A stretch of 64,000 nucleotides of DNA from Sphingobium chlorophenolicum (GTDB taxonomy: Bacteria > Pseudomonadota > Alphaproteobacteria > Sphingomonadales > Sphingomonadaceae), in NCBI RefSeq assembly GCF_000722875.1, contig NZ_JFHR01000022.1, forward strand, positions 1-64,000. Reading direction: 5' to 3'. The translations under genes were made by a program, and so were the position numbers. The notes below the pieces were generated by a model. The model searched no databases. It saw nothing but the letters and a program-made list of their open reading frames with translations, and was not told where the DNA came from. Positions 29,297 to 38,569 of the stretch are shown piece after piece (the stretch's first letter is position 1; every line of letters begins with the position of its first letter).

Positions 29297-31233
29297 GCGG
29301 CAGCCTCCACGGCCTTCCGCGCCCGCCATTTAAGCAGCCAGCCGCGCCGCTCCCGCCCGACCAGCGCCAGCGCGCCGCCCAATGCGATCAGGAAGCCGCC
29401 GAACCAGATCAGCGTCACGAATGGCTTCCACCAGATGCGAAGCTGCCAACGCCCCTCATCCGCCTCCTGTCCCAGCACGACATAGAGCTGCCCATTCCAG
29501 CGCGTCAGCAAGGCCGCCTCCGTCGTGGTCGTCGGCGGAGAGGCGAAAAAGCGCGACTGCGGATGGATCAGGACAGGCTCTCCACCGCCCCGGCTCGCTT
29601 CCATGTCAGCCTGAAGCGCGGTCCAATTATCGCCCGCAATCGGCAATATCTGCTTGAAACGAAGCGTCCAGCCAGCCGTCTCGACCGTGTCGCCGGGACG
29701 GGCGGCGACCAGCTTCTCCACCGTAAGGGCAGAATCGCAGGCCATGCCAGCCAGACTGACCGCACAGCCCAAATGGGCGATCACCATGCCCCAGGTAAAG
29801 AGCGGCGTCCGGCGCAGATTGCGCTTCCAGAGCGGTGCAATGCTCCCCACGCCAACCGCCAGCGCAATCACCAGACCCAGGAAAGGTAAAATACCGATCC
29901 GGCCCCAGGCCAATGCCGCCAGCGTCAGGAAAACCAGTCCCCCCACCACCAGCGGAACCGCCAAGCGCCGGGTCACTTCCCGCATCCGGTCGCGCCGCCA
30001 GCGGGTCAGCGGGCCGACGATCATCGCGATCATCAGAGCCAGAGCGATGGGGCCCGCGATACGGTCGAAATAGGGCGCGCCCACCGACACCTTATGGCCG
30101 AAGGCTTCGGTCAGCAGCGGATAGAGCGTGCCGATCAGCACCAGCCCCAATATCACCGAAAGCAGCAAATTGTTGACGACCAGCATCGTTTCCCGGCTGA
30201 CCAGTTCGAACGGAGCGCCCTCCCGAACCGCGCCCACGCGCCAGCCGAACAGCGCCAGCGCCCCGCCGATATAGATGCCAAGCAGCGCCAGAATGAAGGT
30301 GCCGCGCTCCGGATCGACCGCAAAAGCATGGACGCTGGTCAATATGCCCGACCGGACCAGGAAAGTGCCGACCATCGACATGGAGAAAGCCACCACCGCC
30401 AACATCACCGTCCACGCCCGCAGGGCGTCGCGGGTCGCCAGCACCGTCACGCTATGCAGCAACGCCGTGGCCGCCAGCCAGGGCATGAGCGAGGCGTTTT
30501 CCACCGGGTCCCAGAACCACCAGCCGCCCCAGCCCAATTCATAATAGGCCCAATAGCTGCCCGCGGTGATCCCCAGCGTCAGCAAAATCCACGCGCCCAG
30601 CACCCATGGCCGCATGGCGCGGGCGAAGGCCGCGTCCACCTGCCGGGTCAGCAGCGCCCCTACCGCAAAGGAAAAGGCCACGGACAAGCCCACATAGCCA
30701 AGGTAAAGCGTCGGCGGATGGAAGGCGAGGCCGGGGTCCTGCAACAGCGGGTTAAGCCCCTGCCCGTCCGCCGCCGGAGGATCGATCCGCGCAAAGGGAT
30801 TGGAGGCAAACAGCAGGAAGGCATAAAAGCCCAGACTGATCGCCGCCTGCCCGCCCAAAGTCGCCATATGGGTTTCGCGCCGCAAGGCCCGCTCGAACAG
30901 GGCGACGGCCGCGCCCGCGACGCCCATCACCGTGACCCAGAGCAGCATCGACCCTTCATGATTGCCCCAGGTTCCCGCGAATTTGTAAAGCCAGGGCTTC
31001 ATCGAATGGCTGTTCGTGACGACCAGCAGGACCGACATGTCAGAACGCAGGAACAAGGTGATCAGCAAGGCAAAGGCCACCGCCGTCAGCCCCCCCTGCG
31101 CCACCGCCACAGGCCGCACGGCGCCGAGCAGTTCGCTCTTGCCCCCCGCCAGCCCAATCGCCGCCAGCGCCAATTGAAGCAGCGCCAACGACGCGGCGAG
31201 CCACAATGCGGCCAAACCCGCTTCAGCGATCAT
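29293..31233 (-). CDS. ccmF: Heme lyase subunit CcmF
   Basis: 646-aa polytopic membrane protein of the heme-ligation complex. The WWD signature GWGGWWFWDPVENASLMPWL lies near residue 235, with NSHSMKPWLYKFAGTWGNHEGS before it and about 13-15 membrane helices overall. It lies 13 bases downstream of ccmE. Confidence 0.96.
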   Translation of the reverse strand: MIAEAGLAALWLAASLALLQLALAAIGLAGGKSELLGAVRPVAVAQGGLTAVAFALLITLFLRSDMSVLLVVTNSHSMKPWLYKFAGTWGNHEGSMLLWVTVMGVAGAAVALFERALRRETHMATLGGQAAISLGFYAFLLFASNPFARIDPPAADGQGLNPLLQDPGLAFHPPTLYLGYVGLSVAFSFAVGALLTRQVDAAFARAMRPWVLGAWILLTLGITAGSYWAYYELGWGGWWFWDPVENASLMPWLAATALLHSVTVLATRDALRAWTVMLAVVAFSMSMVGTFLVRSGILTSVHAFAVDPERGTFILALLGIYIGGALALFGWRVGAVREGAPFELVSRETMLVVNNLLLSVILGLVLIGTLYPLLTEAFGHKVSVGAPYFDRIAGPIALALMIAMIVGPLTRWRRDRMREVTRRLAVPLVVGGLVFLTLAALAWGRIGILPFLGLVIALAVGVGSIAPLWKRNLRRTPLFTWGMVIAHLGCAVSLAGMACDSALTVEKLVAARPGDTVETAGWTLRFKQILPIAGDNWTALQADMEASRGGGEPVLIHPQSRFFASPPTTTTEAALLTRWNGQLYVVLGQEADEGRWQLRIWWKPFVTLIWFGGFLIALGGALALVGRERRGWLLKWRARKAVEAAA

Positions 31234-31246
31234 GAACGCCCCCGCT

Positions 31247-31693
31247 TCACCGGTCCACCTTCATCTTGTGGCTCTTCTCGTCATATTGCATGCCTTCCAA
31301 CTCGCGCGGCATGTAACGCTCGTCATGCTTGGCCAGCAGATTGGTGGCCTGGAACGTGCCCCCAACATCAAACGCCCCCTCCGCGACCACGCCCGAACCT
31401 TCGCGGAACAGGTCGGGGGTTATACCCTTGAAGCTCGCCGGAACGGTCGCCTTGCCGTCAGTGACGTCGAAATGAACCGTGACGCCATCGCTGGCCCGTT
31501 TGAGGCTGCCCTTCACCACCATGCCGCCCAGCCGGATCGCTTTGCCCGGCTCAACGCCCTTGGTCTTCACGTCGTGGGGAGCGTAGAAATAAGCCGCCTC
31601 ATCCTTGAGCGCGGAAGCCGCCAGCAGGCCCGCGCCGATCAGCGCGACCAGAGCGACCAGCGCCAGGATCAGCCTTTGATGCTTCGCCTTCAT
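31247..31693 (-). CDS. ccmE: Heme chaperone CcmE
   Basis: 148 aa with one N-terminal membrane helix (about 8-27) and the periplasmic OB-fold. The heme-binding motif H-x3-Y is present in KHDERYMP near residue 124, where the histidine binds heme covalently. The stop precedes ccmF by 13 bases; the start overlaps the ccmD stop. Confidence 0.95.
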   Translation of the reverse strand: MKAKHQRLILALVALVALIGAGLLAASALKDEAAYFYAPHDVKTKGVEPGKAIRLGGMVVKGSLKRASDGVTVHFDVTDGKATVPASFKGITPDLFREGSGVVAEGAFDVGGTFQATNLLAKHDERYMPRELEGMQYDEKSHKMKVDR

Positions 31694-31815
31694 GCCCGGT
31701 CCGCCGACGCCCTGCTTTCAGCGCCGCGCATGGCGCGCCAACTCAGCAGGCTGATCAGCCCGGTCCCCGACAAGGTCAGCGCATAGGCGCCGATGACGAA
31801 AGCCCACTGGTTCAT
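31690..31815 (-). CDS. ccmD: Heme exporter protein CcmD
   Basis: A 41-aa frame between ccmC and ccmE, beginning MNQWAFVIGAYALTL, with one membrane helix and a basic C-terminal tail (SWRAMRGAESR). Size, topology and position are those of CcmD, the small subunit needed to release holo-CcmE. It starts 4 bases after the ccmC stop and its TGA overlaps the ccmE ATG. Confidence 0.9.
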   Translation of the reverse strand: MNQWAFVIGAYALTLSGTGLISLLSWRAMRGAESRASADRA

Positions 31816-31819
31816 AGCA

Positions 31820-32545
31820 TCACCCTCGCGCCAGACGCTGCATCCGCGCCTCGACCTTGTTCTGCGCCAATATGGCGCGCATGCGCATCAGCACGATTGC
31901 AGCGAAAAGCAAGGTGAATCCAAGCAAGGTTAACCCCAGCGGCCAGAGCAGCGCCGTATCGATGCTCGACCCGCGCAGGGTGATGCTCGGCCCCTGATGC
32001 AGGCTGTTCCACCACACCACCGACCGGTTGATGATCGGGATGTTGATCGCCCCAACCAGCCCGAAAATCGCGGTCACGGGGCTGACCCCTCCACCGTTCC
32101 CCTGCCGCGCGCTGGCATTGCCGAGCGCGATATAACCGAGGTAAAGGAAGAACAACACCAGCATGGACGTCATGCGCCCGTCCCATTCCCACCATGTGCC
32201 CCAGGTCGGCCGCCCCCAGATCGAACCGGTGATCAGGCAGATCGCGGTGAAGAAGGCCCCCGGCACGGCGATGGCCCGTCCGGCAATGGCCGCCAGTGGA
32301 TGGCGCCACACGAGTTGCATCAGCGCGGCTACGGCGATGCCGGTCCATCCCCCCATGCCCAGCCAGGCGGCGGGCACATGAATATAGAGAATGCGCACCG
32401 TATCGCCCTGAAGATAGTCGGCCGGCGTCACGAACAGGCCGCAGCCCGCCCCGATCAGCAGCAGGATAAGCCCCGGCCAGAACAGCCAGACCGTCAGCGG
32501 CCGGGCAATTTTGAGGAAGCGTGCAGGATTGGCGAAACGATGCAT
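31820..32545 (-). CDS. ccmC: Heme transporter subunit CcmC
   Basis: 241 aa with six predicted membrane helices and the tryptophan-rich heme-handling motif WGTWWEWDGRM, flanked by the conserved histidines in YIHVPAAW and WWNSLHQG. It attaches heme to CcmE. It heads the minus-strand ccm cluster here; ccmA and ccmB, the ATPase and permease, are not next to it, and the divergent purF gene follows. Confidence 0.95.
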   Translation of the reverse strand: MHRFANPARFLKIARPLTVWLFWPGLILLLIGAGCGLFVTPADYLQGDTVRILYIHVPAAWLGMGGWTGIAVAALMQLVWRHPLAAIAGRAIAVPGAFFTAICLITGSIWGRPTWGTWWEWDGRMTSMLVLFFLYLGYIALGNASARQGNGGGVSPVTAIFGLVGAINIPIINRSVVWWNSLHQGPSITLRGSSIDTALLWPLGLTLLGFTLLFAAIVLMRMRAILAQNKVEARMQRLARG

Positions 32546-32727
32546 GAGAAGAGGCTATTAGCTTTCCCGATGCCTCAAGGCCAGTGGGCCTTTTGCCCTA
32601 TTTAAATCGCCGGGAAATCGCGTTCGGTCCTTTGCCGCGCCTTTTTTGTGACAGACAGGCGACAAATCGTCCCCGACGCACTATATGCGCGCGAAAGCCG
32701 CCCCGATGGGAGCGGACAGGATTGGCA

Positions 32728-34206
32728 ATGGACCATCAAAAACCCATGTTTACGACGAACCCGTTCGACGACGACAAGCTGCGTGAGGAATGCGGCATTT
32801 TCGGCGTTTTCAACGCTGAAACCGCTTCCGCCATGGTGGCTCTTGGCCTTCACGCACTCCAGCATCGGGGTCAGGAAGCAGCCGGCATCACCAGTTGGGA
32901 CGGCCATGATTTCCACACCCACCGGGCGATGGGACATGTGGCCGGGAATTTCGACCGCGATGAAGTGATTCGCGGCCTGCCGGGCGGCGCGGCCTGCGGC
33001 CATGTCCGCTACTCCACCACGGGCGAAACCTCGCTGCGCAACGTCCAGCCGCTTTATGCGGAACTGAGTTCCGGCGGTTTCGCGGTCGCGCATAACGGCA
33101 ATATCTCCAATGCCATGAAGCTGCGTCGGGAACTGATCCGCCGCGGTTCCATCTTCCAGTCGACCTCCGACACCGAAGTCATCATCCATCTGGTCGCCAC
33201 CTCCACCTACCGCACCCTGCTCGACAAGTTCATCGACGCGCTCAAGCAGGTGGAGGGCGCCTATTCGCTGATCGTCATGACGCCCGAAGGCATGGTCGCC
33301 TGCCGCGATCCGCTGGGCATCCGGCCGCTGGTGATGGGCAAGCTGGGGGATTCGATCATCTTCGCTTCGGAAACCGTCGCCTTCGACGTGGTCGGCGCGG
33401 AACATGTCCGTTCCATCGATCCGGGCGAACTGGTCATCGTCACCCATGACGGCGAAGTGCGCAGCCACCGCCCGTTCGGCGAAACGCACGCGCGCCCCTG
33501 CATCTTCGAACATGTCTATTTCAGCCGCCCCGATTCGGTGGTCGACGGCTCCAGCGTCTATTCGGTGCGCAAGGCCATCGGCGCGCAGCTCGCCATCGAA
33601 AATCCGGTCGAGGCGGATTATGTCATTCCCGTGCCCGACAGCGGCGTCCCGGCGGCGATCGGCTATGCCCAGCAGTCGGGCATTCCCTTCGAACTGGGCA
33701 TCATCCGCTCGCACTATATCGGGCGCACCTTCATCCAGCCCGGCGACAAGGTCCGCCATCTGGGCGTGAAGCTGAAGCATAACGCCAACCGCGCCCTGAT
33801 AGAGGGCAAGCGCATCGTCCTGATCGACGATTCGATCGTGCGCGGCACCACCAGCCTGAAAATCGTGCAGATGATGCGCGAAGCGGGCGCCAAGGAAGTG
33901 CATATGCGCATCGCCAGCCCGCCGACTAGGCATAGCTGCTTCTATGGCGTCGACACGCCGGAACGGACCAAGCTGCTGGCGCATCGGCTGGACATTGGCG
34001 GAATGCAGGACTTCATCCATGCCGACAGCCTGTCCTTCATCTCCATCGACGGCCTGTACAAGGCGCTGGGAGAGGCGAAGCGGGCCGACATTCGGCCGCA
34101 ATATTGCGACGCCTGCTTCACCGGCGATTATCCCACCACGCTGACCGACCAGGACGAAGCCGTGGTGCAGAACCAGCTCGAACTGCTGGCCGAACGGGTG
34201 GTCTGA
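32728..34206 (+). CDS. purF: Amidophosphoribosyltransferase
   Basis: 492 aa; first committed step of purine synthesis, PRPP plus glutamine to phosphoribosylamine. The N-terminal glutamine-amidotransferase domain exposes its catalytic cysteine after propeptide cleavage (EECGIFG, Cys22). The PRPP loop is IVLIDDSIVRGTT. Starts at 32728 and 32746 are both possible; AGGA at 32718 favours 32728. It is divergent from ccmC and followed by a strong terminator. Confidence 0.96.
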   Translation: MDHQKPMFTTNPFDDDKLREECGIFGVFNAETASAMVALGLHALQHRGQEAAGITSWDGHDFHTHRAMGHVAGNFDRDEVIRGLPGGAACGHVRYSTTGETSLRNVQPLYAELSSGGFAVAHNGNISNAMKLRRELIRRGSIFQSTSDTEVIIHLVATSTYRTLLDKFIDALKQVEGAYSLIVMTPEGMVACRDPLGIRPLVMGKLGDSIIFASETVAFDVVGAEHVRSIDPGELVIVTHDGEVRSHRPFGETHARPCIFEHVYFSRPDSVVDGSSVYSVRKAIGAQLAIENPVEADYVIPVPDSGVPAAIGYAQQSGIPFELGIIRSHYIGRTFIQPGDKVRHLGVKLKHNANRALIEGKRIVLIDDSIVRGTTSLKIVQMMREAGAKEVHMRIASPPTRHSCFYGVDTPERTKLLAHRLDIGGMQDFIHADSLSFISIDGLYKALGEAKRADIRPQYCDACFTGDYPTTLTDQDEAVVQNQLELLAERVV

Positions 34207-34228
34207 CCGCTTTCTTTTCCGCTATTCG

Positions 34229-34263
34229 ACAGGCCCGAAGCGCTTCGCCTTCGGGCCTGTTCC
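34229..34263 (+). terminator. Rho-independent terminator after purF
   Basis: A perfect 12-bp stem, ACAGGCCCGAAG (34229-34240) with CTTCGGGCCTGT (34249-34260), precedes TCCTTT. The T-run is weak but the stem is very stable; it separates purF from the SDR gene. Confidence 0.8.
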
Positions 34264-34290
34264 TTTACCGACCCTGATGAGGGAATTTCC

Positions 34291-35001
34291 ATGTCGACAC
34301 AGCCTCTTTCCGGCAAGCTAGCCCTCGTCACCGGAGCCAGTCGCGGCATCGGCGCCGCCACGGCGGAAGCATTGGCCGCCGCCGGGGCGCATGTCATCCT
34401 GACCGCGCGCACCAATGGCGGGCTGGAAGAGGTGGAGGACCGCATCCACCAGGCGGGCGGCAGCGCGACCATCGCGCCGCTGGACCTGATCGACGGGGAA
34501 AGCATCGGGCGGCTGGCCCACGCCATTTCGGGGCGGTGGCAGGCACTGGACATATTGGTCCTGAATGCGGCGACGCTGGGCAGTCTGGCGTCGGTCCCGG
34601 CCGTCGACGCGAAGGAATTCTCGCGCGTCCTGACGCTGAACGTCGCCGCGCCTCAGGCATTGATCGCGGCTTTCGACGGCATGCTCCGGGCCAGCGGCAA
34701 TGCGCGGGTGGTGGCCCTCACCTCCTCCGTCGGTACGCAGCCGCGGGCCTACTGGGGCGCTTATGGGGCTTCGAAGGCGGCACTGGAAACGCTGGTCAGC
34801 GCCTATGGCGAAGAGGTGAAGAATATCTCAGCCATCCGCACCCATATCGTGGATCCGGGCGCGACCAGCACGGCCATGCGCGCGCGGGCATTTCCGGGTG
34901 AAGACCCGGCGACCCTCAAAGAACCGGCCGTCGTGGGACAGGCGATCCTGGACCTGGTGATCGCGGATAGACCGGATGGCTACCGGACGCGCATCGACTA
35001 G
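34291..35001 (+). CDS. SDR family oxidoreductase
   Basis: 236-aa classical short-chain dehydrogenase/reductase: cofactor motif TGASRGIG, NAA motif in LVLNAATLG, catalytic serine in LTSSVGTQ, and the YGASK tetrad tyrosine-lysine. The basic residue after the glycine motif (TARTNGG) suggests NADP preference. The substrate cannot be predicted and the neighbours give no clue. GAGGGAATTTCC before the ATG provides a ribosome site. Confidence 0.88.
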   Translation: MSTQPLSGKLALVTGASRGIGAATAEALAAAGAHVILTARTNGGLEEVEDRIHQAGGSATIAPLDLIDGESIGRLAHAISGRWQALDILVLNAATLGSLASVPAVDAKEFSRVLTLNVAAPQALIAAFDGMLRASGNARVVALTSSVGTQPRAYWGAYGASKAALETLVSAYGEEVKNISAIRTHIVDPGATSTAMRARAFPGEDPATLKEPAVVGQAILDLVIADRPDGYRTRID

Positions 35002-35016
35002 CACAGCCGGGTAAAT

Positions 35017-35150
35017 CCTCCCTACGCGAAGCGTGGGGAGGGGGACCGCTCGCATAGCGAGTGGTGGAGGGGAAGATTCGGAGGTCGTGCCCTATTCCCC
35101 TCCACCAGCCTTCGGCCGGTCCCCCTCCCCATCTCCCGATGGGGAGGAAC
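35017..35150. repeat. Nested palindromic intergenic repeat
   Basis: Three palindromes: CCTCCCTACGC/GCGTGGGGAGG (35017-35041, the same unit as at 999-1023), TGGTGGAGGGGAA/TTCCCCTCCACCA (35062-35074 with 35095-35107, 13 bp perfect), and a long outer pairing of GGGGAGGGGGACCG (about 35035-35048) with CGGTCCCCCTCCCC (35117-35130). The tail CTCCCGATGGGGAG is a further small hairpin. It fills the gap between the convergent SDR and cfa genes. Confidence 0.8.
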
Positions 35151-35186
35151 AGGATAGGTCCGCCTTTCCAAACCGAACTCCTCATT

Positions 35187-36470
35187 CTAAACCGGCTTCA
35201 CCAGCGTGACCTGCGCGACATCGATCCCGCCGCCACGAAACCCGCCTTCGCAATAGATCAGATAATAGCGCCACAGATCGACAAAATGCTGGTCGAAACT
35301 GGCCGGCAGCAATCCCTTGTCGATCACCCGGTCGAAACGTTCGCGCCACCGCCGCAGCGTTTCGGCATAATGCAGTCCAAAGCGGCGCACATCCCGCCAT
35401 TCCAGACCCTGCGCCTCCGCCAGAGCGCGAAAACGGCTTTCCGAAATCAACATGCCGCCCGGAAAAATATAGGTCTGGATAAAATCCGCCCCACGGGCAT
35501 AGCCTTCAAATATCGCGTCATCGATCAAGATATATTGAACCGCGGCCCGACCTCCGGGTTTCAGCAGACGGGCAATCGCTTCCAGATAGGCGGGCCAGTA
35601 ACGTTCCCCCACCGCCTCCACCATCTCCACGCTGGCGATGGCGTCATATTGCCCCTGGGCGTCGCGATAATCCTGCAAGATGACGTTCGCCCCCGATCCC
35701 AGCCGGTCACGGGCATAATGCGCCTGCTCCACCGACAAGGTCAGCCCGTCATAGCGTATCGGACAACGCGCCATCGCCTGCTCGGCCAGACCGCCCCAGC
35801 CGCAACCGATCTCCAGCAGCGAATCGCCCTCGCTCAGGTCGAGCCGGTCGAGAATGGCGTCGACCTTACGCTCCTGCGCCCGCTCCAGACTCTCGATCCG
35901 ATCGTCCGGATCGCGGAACAGGCCGCTGGAATAATGCATCCCCCGGTCGAGCCACAATTGGTAGAAATCATTCCCCAGATCATAATGATAGGCGATGTTC
36001 CGGCGGCTGCCCTTGCGGCTGTTGCGGCGCGCCCAGTGCACCGCCCGGCCGATCCAGCGCGCAGGGCCGTGCGGCCGGGCGACATTGCCCAGACTGACGG
36101 CATTGGCCATGAACAGCGCGAACAGCGGAACCGGGTCGGGACTGCTCCACTCCCCCCGCGCCCAGGCCCGGTACCAGCCCGCCGATCCCCCAGCGATCAG
36201 CCGAAGCAGCGCCCGCCAGCGCAGCAGATGCACCTCGCATTCCGGCCCCGCTGCGCGACCGCCCAACAGGCGCTGGCTGCCGTCCGGCAGAAAGGCGTGC
36301 AGCGCCCCCTTCTCCAGCCCCAGATCAATGCGGTCGAGCAGCTTGTGGAACAAATGGGCCGCGATTTGCTCCGGCCAGCCATGGCGGCGACGGTCCAGCG
36401 GTCTCCTCACCGGCACTGCCGCCCTGCCGCGACGGGGATCAATGGCGTTCATATTGCCACTCTGCCCCAT
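35187..36470 (-). CDS. cfa: Cyclopropane-fatty-acyl-phospholipid synthase
   Basis: 427 aa; methylenates unsaturated phospholipid acyl chains with SAM. An N-terminal helical lipid-binding region precedes the SAM motif LEIGCGWGGLA. Family segments NIAYHYDLGNDFY, MHYSSGLF and the C-terminal YIFPGGML are present; the active-site region includes EMVEAVGE and YCEGGF. Starts at 36470 and 36452 are possible. It lies 17 bases downstream of the photolyase gene and is probably co-transcribed with it. Confidence 0.94.
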   Translation of the reverse strand: MGQSGNMNAIDPRRGRAAVPVRRPLDRRRHGWPEQIAAHLFHKLLDRIDLGLEKGALHAFLPDGSQRLLGGRAAGPECEVHLLRWRALLRLIAGGSAGWYRAWARGEWSSPDPVPLFALFMANAVSLGNVARPHGPARWIGRAVHWARRNSRKGSRRNIAYHYDLGNDFYQLWLDRGMHYSSGLFRDPDDRIESLERAQERKVDAILDRLDLSEGDSLLEIGCGWGGLAEQAMARCPIRYDGLTLSVEQAHYARDRLGSGANVILQDYRDAQGQYDAIASVEMVEAVGERYWPAYLEAIARLLKPGGRAAVQYILIDDAIFEGYARGADFIQTYIFPGGMLISESRFRALAEAQGLEWRDVRRFGLHYAETLRRWRERFDRVIDKGLLPASFDQHFVDLWRYYLIYCEGGFRGGGIDVAQVTLVKPV

Positions 36471-36487
36471 GGTTTACGGCATCGCAA

Positions 36488-37864
36488 TCATCGCTTGCCA
36501 TGGCCCCAGGCGGCCAGGGCCCTTTCCCGCCCCTCCCGATGGCCGATGCGCTTGGCCGGGTAATCTGGCGGGCAGACGCCATGGGCGTCGGGGTCATGGA
36601 TATGTTCATCGTCCAGATGCGCCAATTCGGGCACCCACGTCCTGATATAGCCGGCGGCATCGAACTTCTCCGACTGGGTCAGGGGCGCCATGATGCGGGA
36701 AAAGATATTGGCATCGACGCCGCTGCCCGCAACCCATTGCCAGTTGACGCTGTTGTTGGCGTAGCTGGCGTCGACCAGCGTATCCCAGAACCAGCGCGCG
36801 CCATGCCGCCAGTCGATCAGCAGATGCTTGATCAGGAAACTCGCCGCGATCATCCGGACGCGATTGTGCATCCATCCGGTCGTCCAAAGCTGGCGCATGC
36901 CCGCATCCACGATCGGATAGCCCGTCCGCCCCGTCTTCCACGCCTTGAAGTCGCTTCCGGCCGCTCGAAGGTCGCGCCACGGCATGGCGTCGAAAGCCGG
37001 GCGGGCATTTTCCGAACCATAAGTGGGCATGGCCCAGATTTGCGTATGGGCATAGTCGCGCCAGACCAGTTCCTTGAGGAAGGTCGTCGCGTCATCCCCC
37101 GTTCCGACGATCCGGTGCCAGACATAGGCGGGCGAAACCTCCCCGAAATGAAGATGAGGCGAAAGACGCGACGTCCCTTCCTGAGACGGCAGGTTCCGCG
37201 CCACGTCATAATCCGCCGCTTCGTCCAGAAATGCCGCCACATTGGCCCGCGCCCCGGCCTCTCCGGGGGTCCAGTCGCTGGAAAAGGCGACCGCCCAATC
37301 CGGTTTCGCAGGCAGAAGGTCCCAGTCGGCCAGCGAATCGCTTGTCGGCCAATCCGAAGGCGCATCGATGCGGGAAGGCGCGCGCACCGGCGTCGCGGGC
37401 GGCATCTGCTCCATCACGGCGCGGGCGAAGGGGGTATATATCCGGTAACTGCTTCCCCCGCCCGTCCGCACCGCGCCCGGCGGCAGCAGCAAGCCGCCGT
37501 CATGCAGGCAAAGGTCCAGTCTCTTGGCGACCGCCTTCTCCGCATTGCGCCACCATGGCTCATAATGGTGCAACGCATGGACGCGCCGCGCTCCAACTTC
37601 CTCCGCGATGGCCACTAGCTGCTCGACGCTATCGCCTTGCCTCAGGATCAGGCGGGAACCCCTTTCCCGCAGACTCGCGTCCAGGCTCGCCAGGCTATGA
37701 TGCAGCCACCAGCGGGAAGCCCCGCCCATCTTCCACTGACGGGGCGCCTGATCGTCCAGCACATAGACGGGAATCACCGGCCCCTCCCGCACGGCGGCGG
37801 CCAGCGCAGCCTGATCGGCAAGGCGCAGGTCCTGACGAAGCCATAGCAGAACGGGGGTCGACAT
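36488..37864 (-). CDS. phr: Deoxyribodipyrimidine photolyase
   Basis: 458 aa; light-driven repair of cyclobutane pyrimidine dimers. The N-terminal alpha/beta antenna domain begins PVLLWLRQDLRL; the C-terminal FAD domain has SRLSPHLHFGEVSP, WRDYAHTQIW, GYPIVDAGMRQLW and WMHNRVRM, and SVNWQWVAGSG. The frame stays open to 37999, but the ATG at 37864 gives the usual N-terminus. The photolyase-cfa pair is a combination seen in other proteobacteria. Confidence 0.93.
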   Translation of the reverse strand: MSTPVLLWLRQDLRLADQAALAAAVREGPVIPVYVLDDQAPRQWKMGGASRWWLHHSLASLDASLRERGSRLILRQGDSVEQLVAIAEEVGARRVHALHHYEPWWRNAEKAVAKRLDLCLHDGGLLLPPGAVRTGGGSSYRIYTPFARAVMEQMPPATPVRAPSRIDAPSDWPTSDSLADWDLLPAKPDWAVAFSSDWTPGEAGARANVAAFLDEAADYDVARNLPSQEGTSRLSPHLHFGEVSPAYVWHRIVGTGDDATTFLKELVWRDYAHTQIWAMPTYGSENARPAFDAMPWRDLRAAGSDFKAWKTGRTGYPIVDAGMRQLWTTGWMHNRVRMIAASFLIKHLLIDWRHGARWFWDTLVDASYANNSVNWQWVAGSGVDANIFSRIMAPLTQSEKFDAAGYIRTWVPELAHLDDEHIHDPDAHGVCPPDYPAKRIGHREGRERALAAWGHGKR

Positions 37865-38043
37865 GAACGGGGCATGCCATGGGCGGTGCGCGCTTCCAAG
37901 CCTTTGCAACCATTTGATGCGAAGCGCTGCACAAATCGCCGCTTCGGGGATTTTCCTCCATGGACGCGGCGCGTACCGCCGCTTATTCTCGCACTGCACA
38001 AAGTGACATGCCCGACGACATGCCGGGATAACGATCAGGGACT

Positions 38044-38532
38044 ATGATGGCGTCGATGCCGAATGATTCAGAACACGCTTACCGGCCTTGCGTCGGTATC
38101 ATGCTCGTCAACATGGATGGTCAGGTTTTCGTCGGCCAGAGGATCGATAATGTGGTCGAGGCCTGGCAGATGCCGCAGGGCGGCATCGACGACGGCGAAG
38201 ACATGAAGACCGCTGCCCTGCGCGAACTGCATGAGGAAACCGGCATCGTCCGCGACCATGTGGAGATCATCGCCAAGGCCCGCGAGGAGCATTTCTACGA
38301 CCTGCCCCCGGAACTGATCGGCAAGCTGTGGGGCGGCAAATATCGCGGCCAGCGGCAATATTGGTTCCTCGCCCGTTTCCTGGGCACTGACGGGGATATC
38401 GACATCCAGACGGAACATCCCGAATTCCGCGAATGGAAATGGGCCGATCCGGAAAGCCTGCCGGACCTGATCGTGCCCTTCAAGCGCAAGCTCTATCGCG
38501 ACATATTGCAGGAATTCAGGGACTTGATCTGA
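38044..38532 (+). CDS. rppH: RNA pyrophosphohydrolase
   Basis: 162-aa Nudix hydrolase that removes pyrophosphate from mRNA 5' ends and so starts RNase E decay. The start [11 protein letters not shown] and the Nudix box [23 protein letters not shown] match the RppH consensus. Length is normal. It is followed within 40 bases by the DUF481 gene. Confidence 0.93.
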   Translation: MMASMPNDSEHAYRPCVGIMLVNMDGQVFVGQRIDNVVEAWQMPQGGIDDGEDMKTAALRELHEETGIVRDHVEIIAKAREEHFYDLPPELIGKLWGGKYRGQRQYWFLARFLGTDGDIDIQTEHPEFREWKWADPESLPDLIVPFKRKLYRDILQEFRDLI

Positions 38533-38569
38533 AGGAGTGCTGAAATCCGTCACCCTGCCGTGCAGGCGC

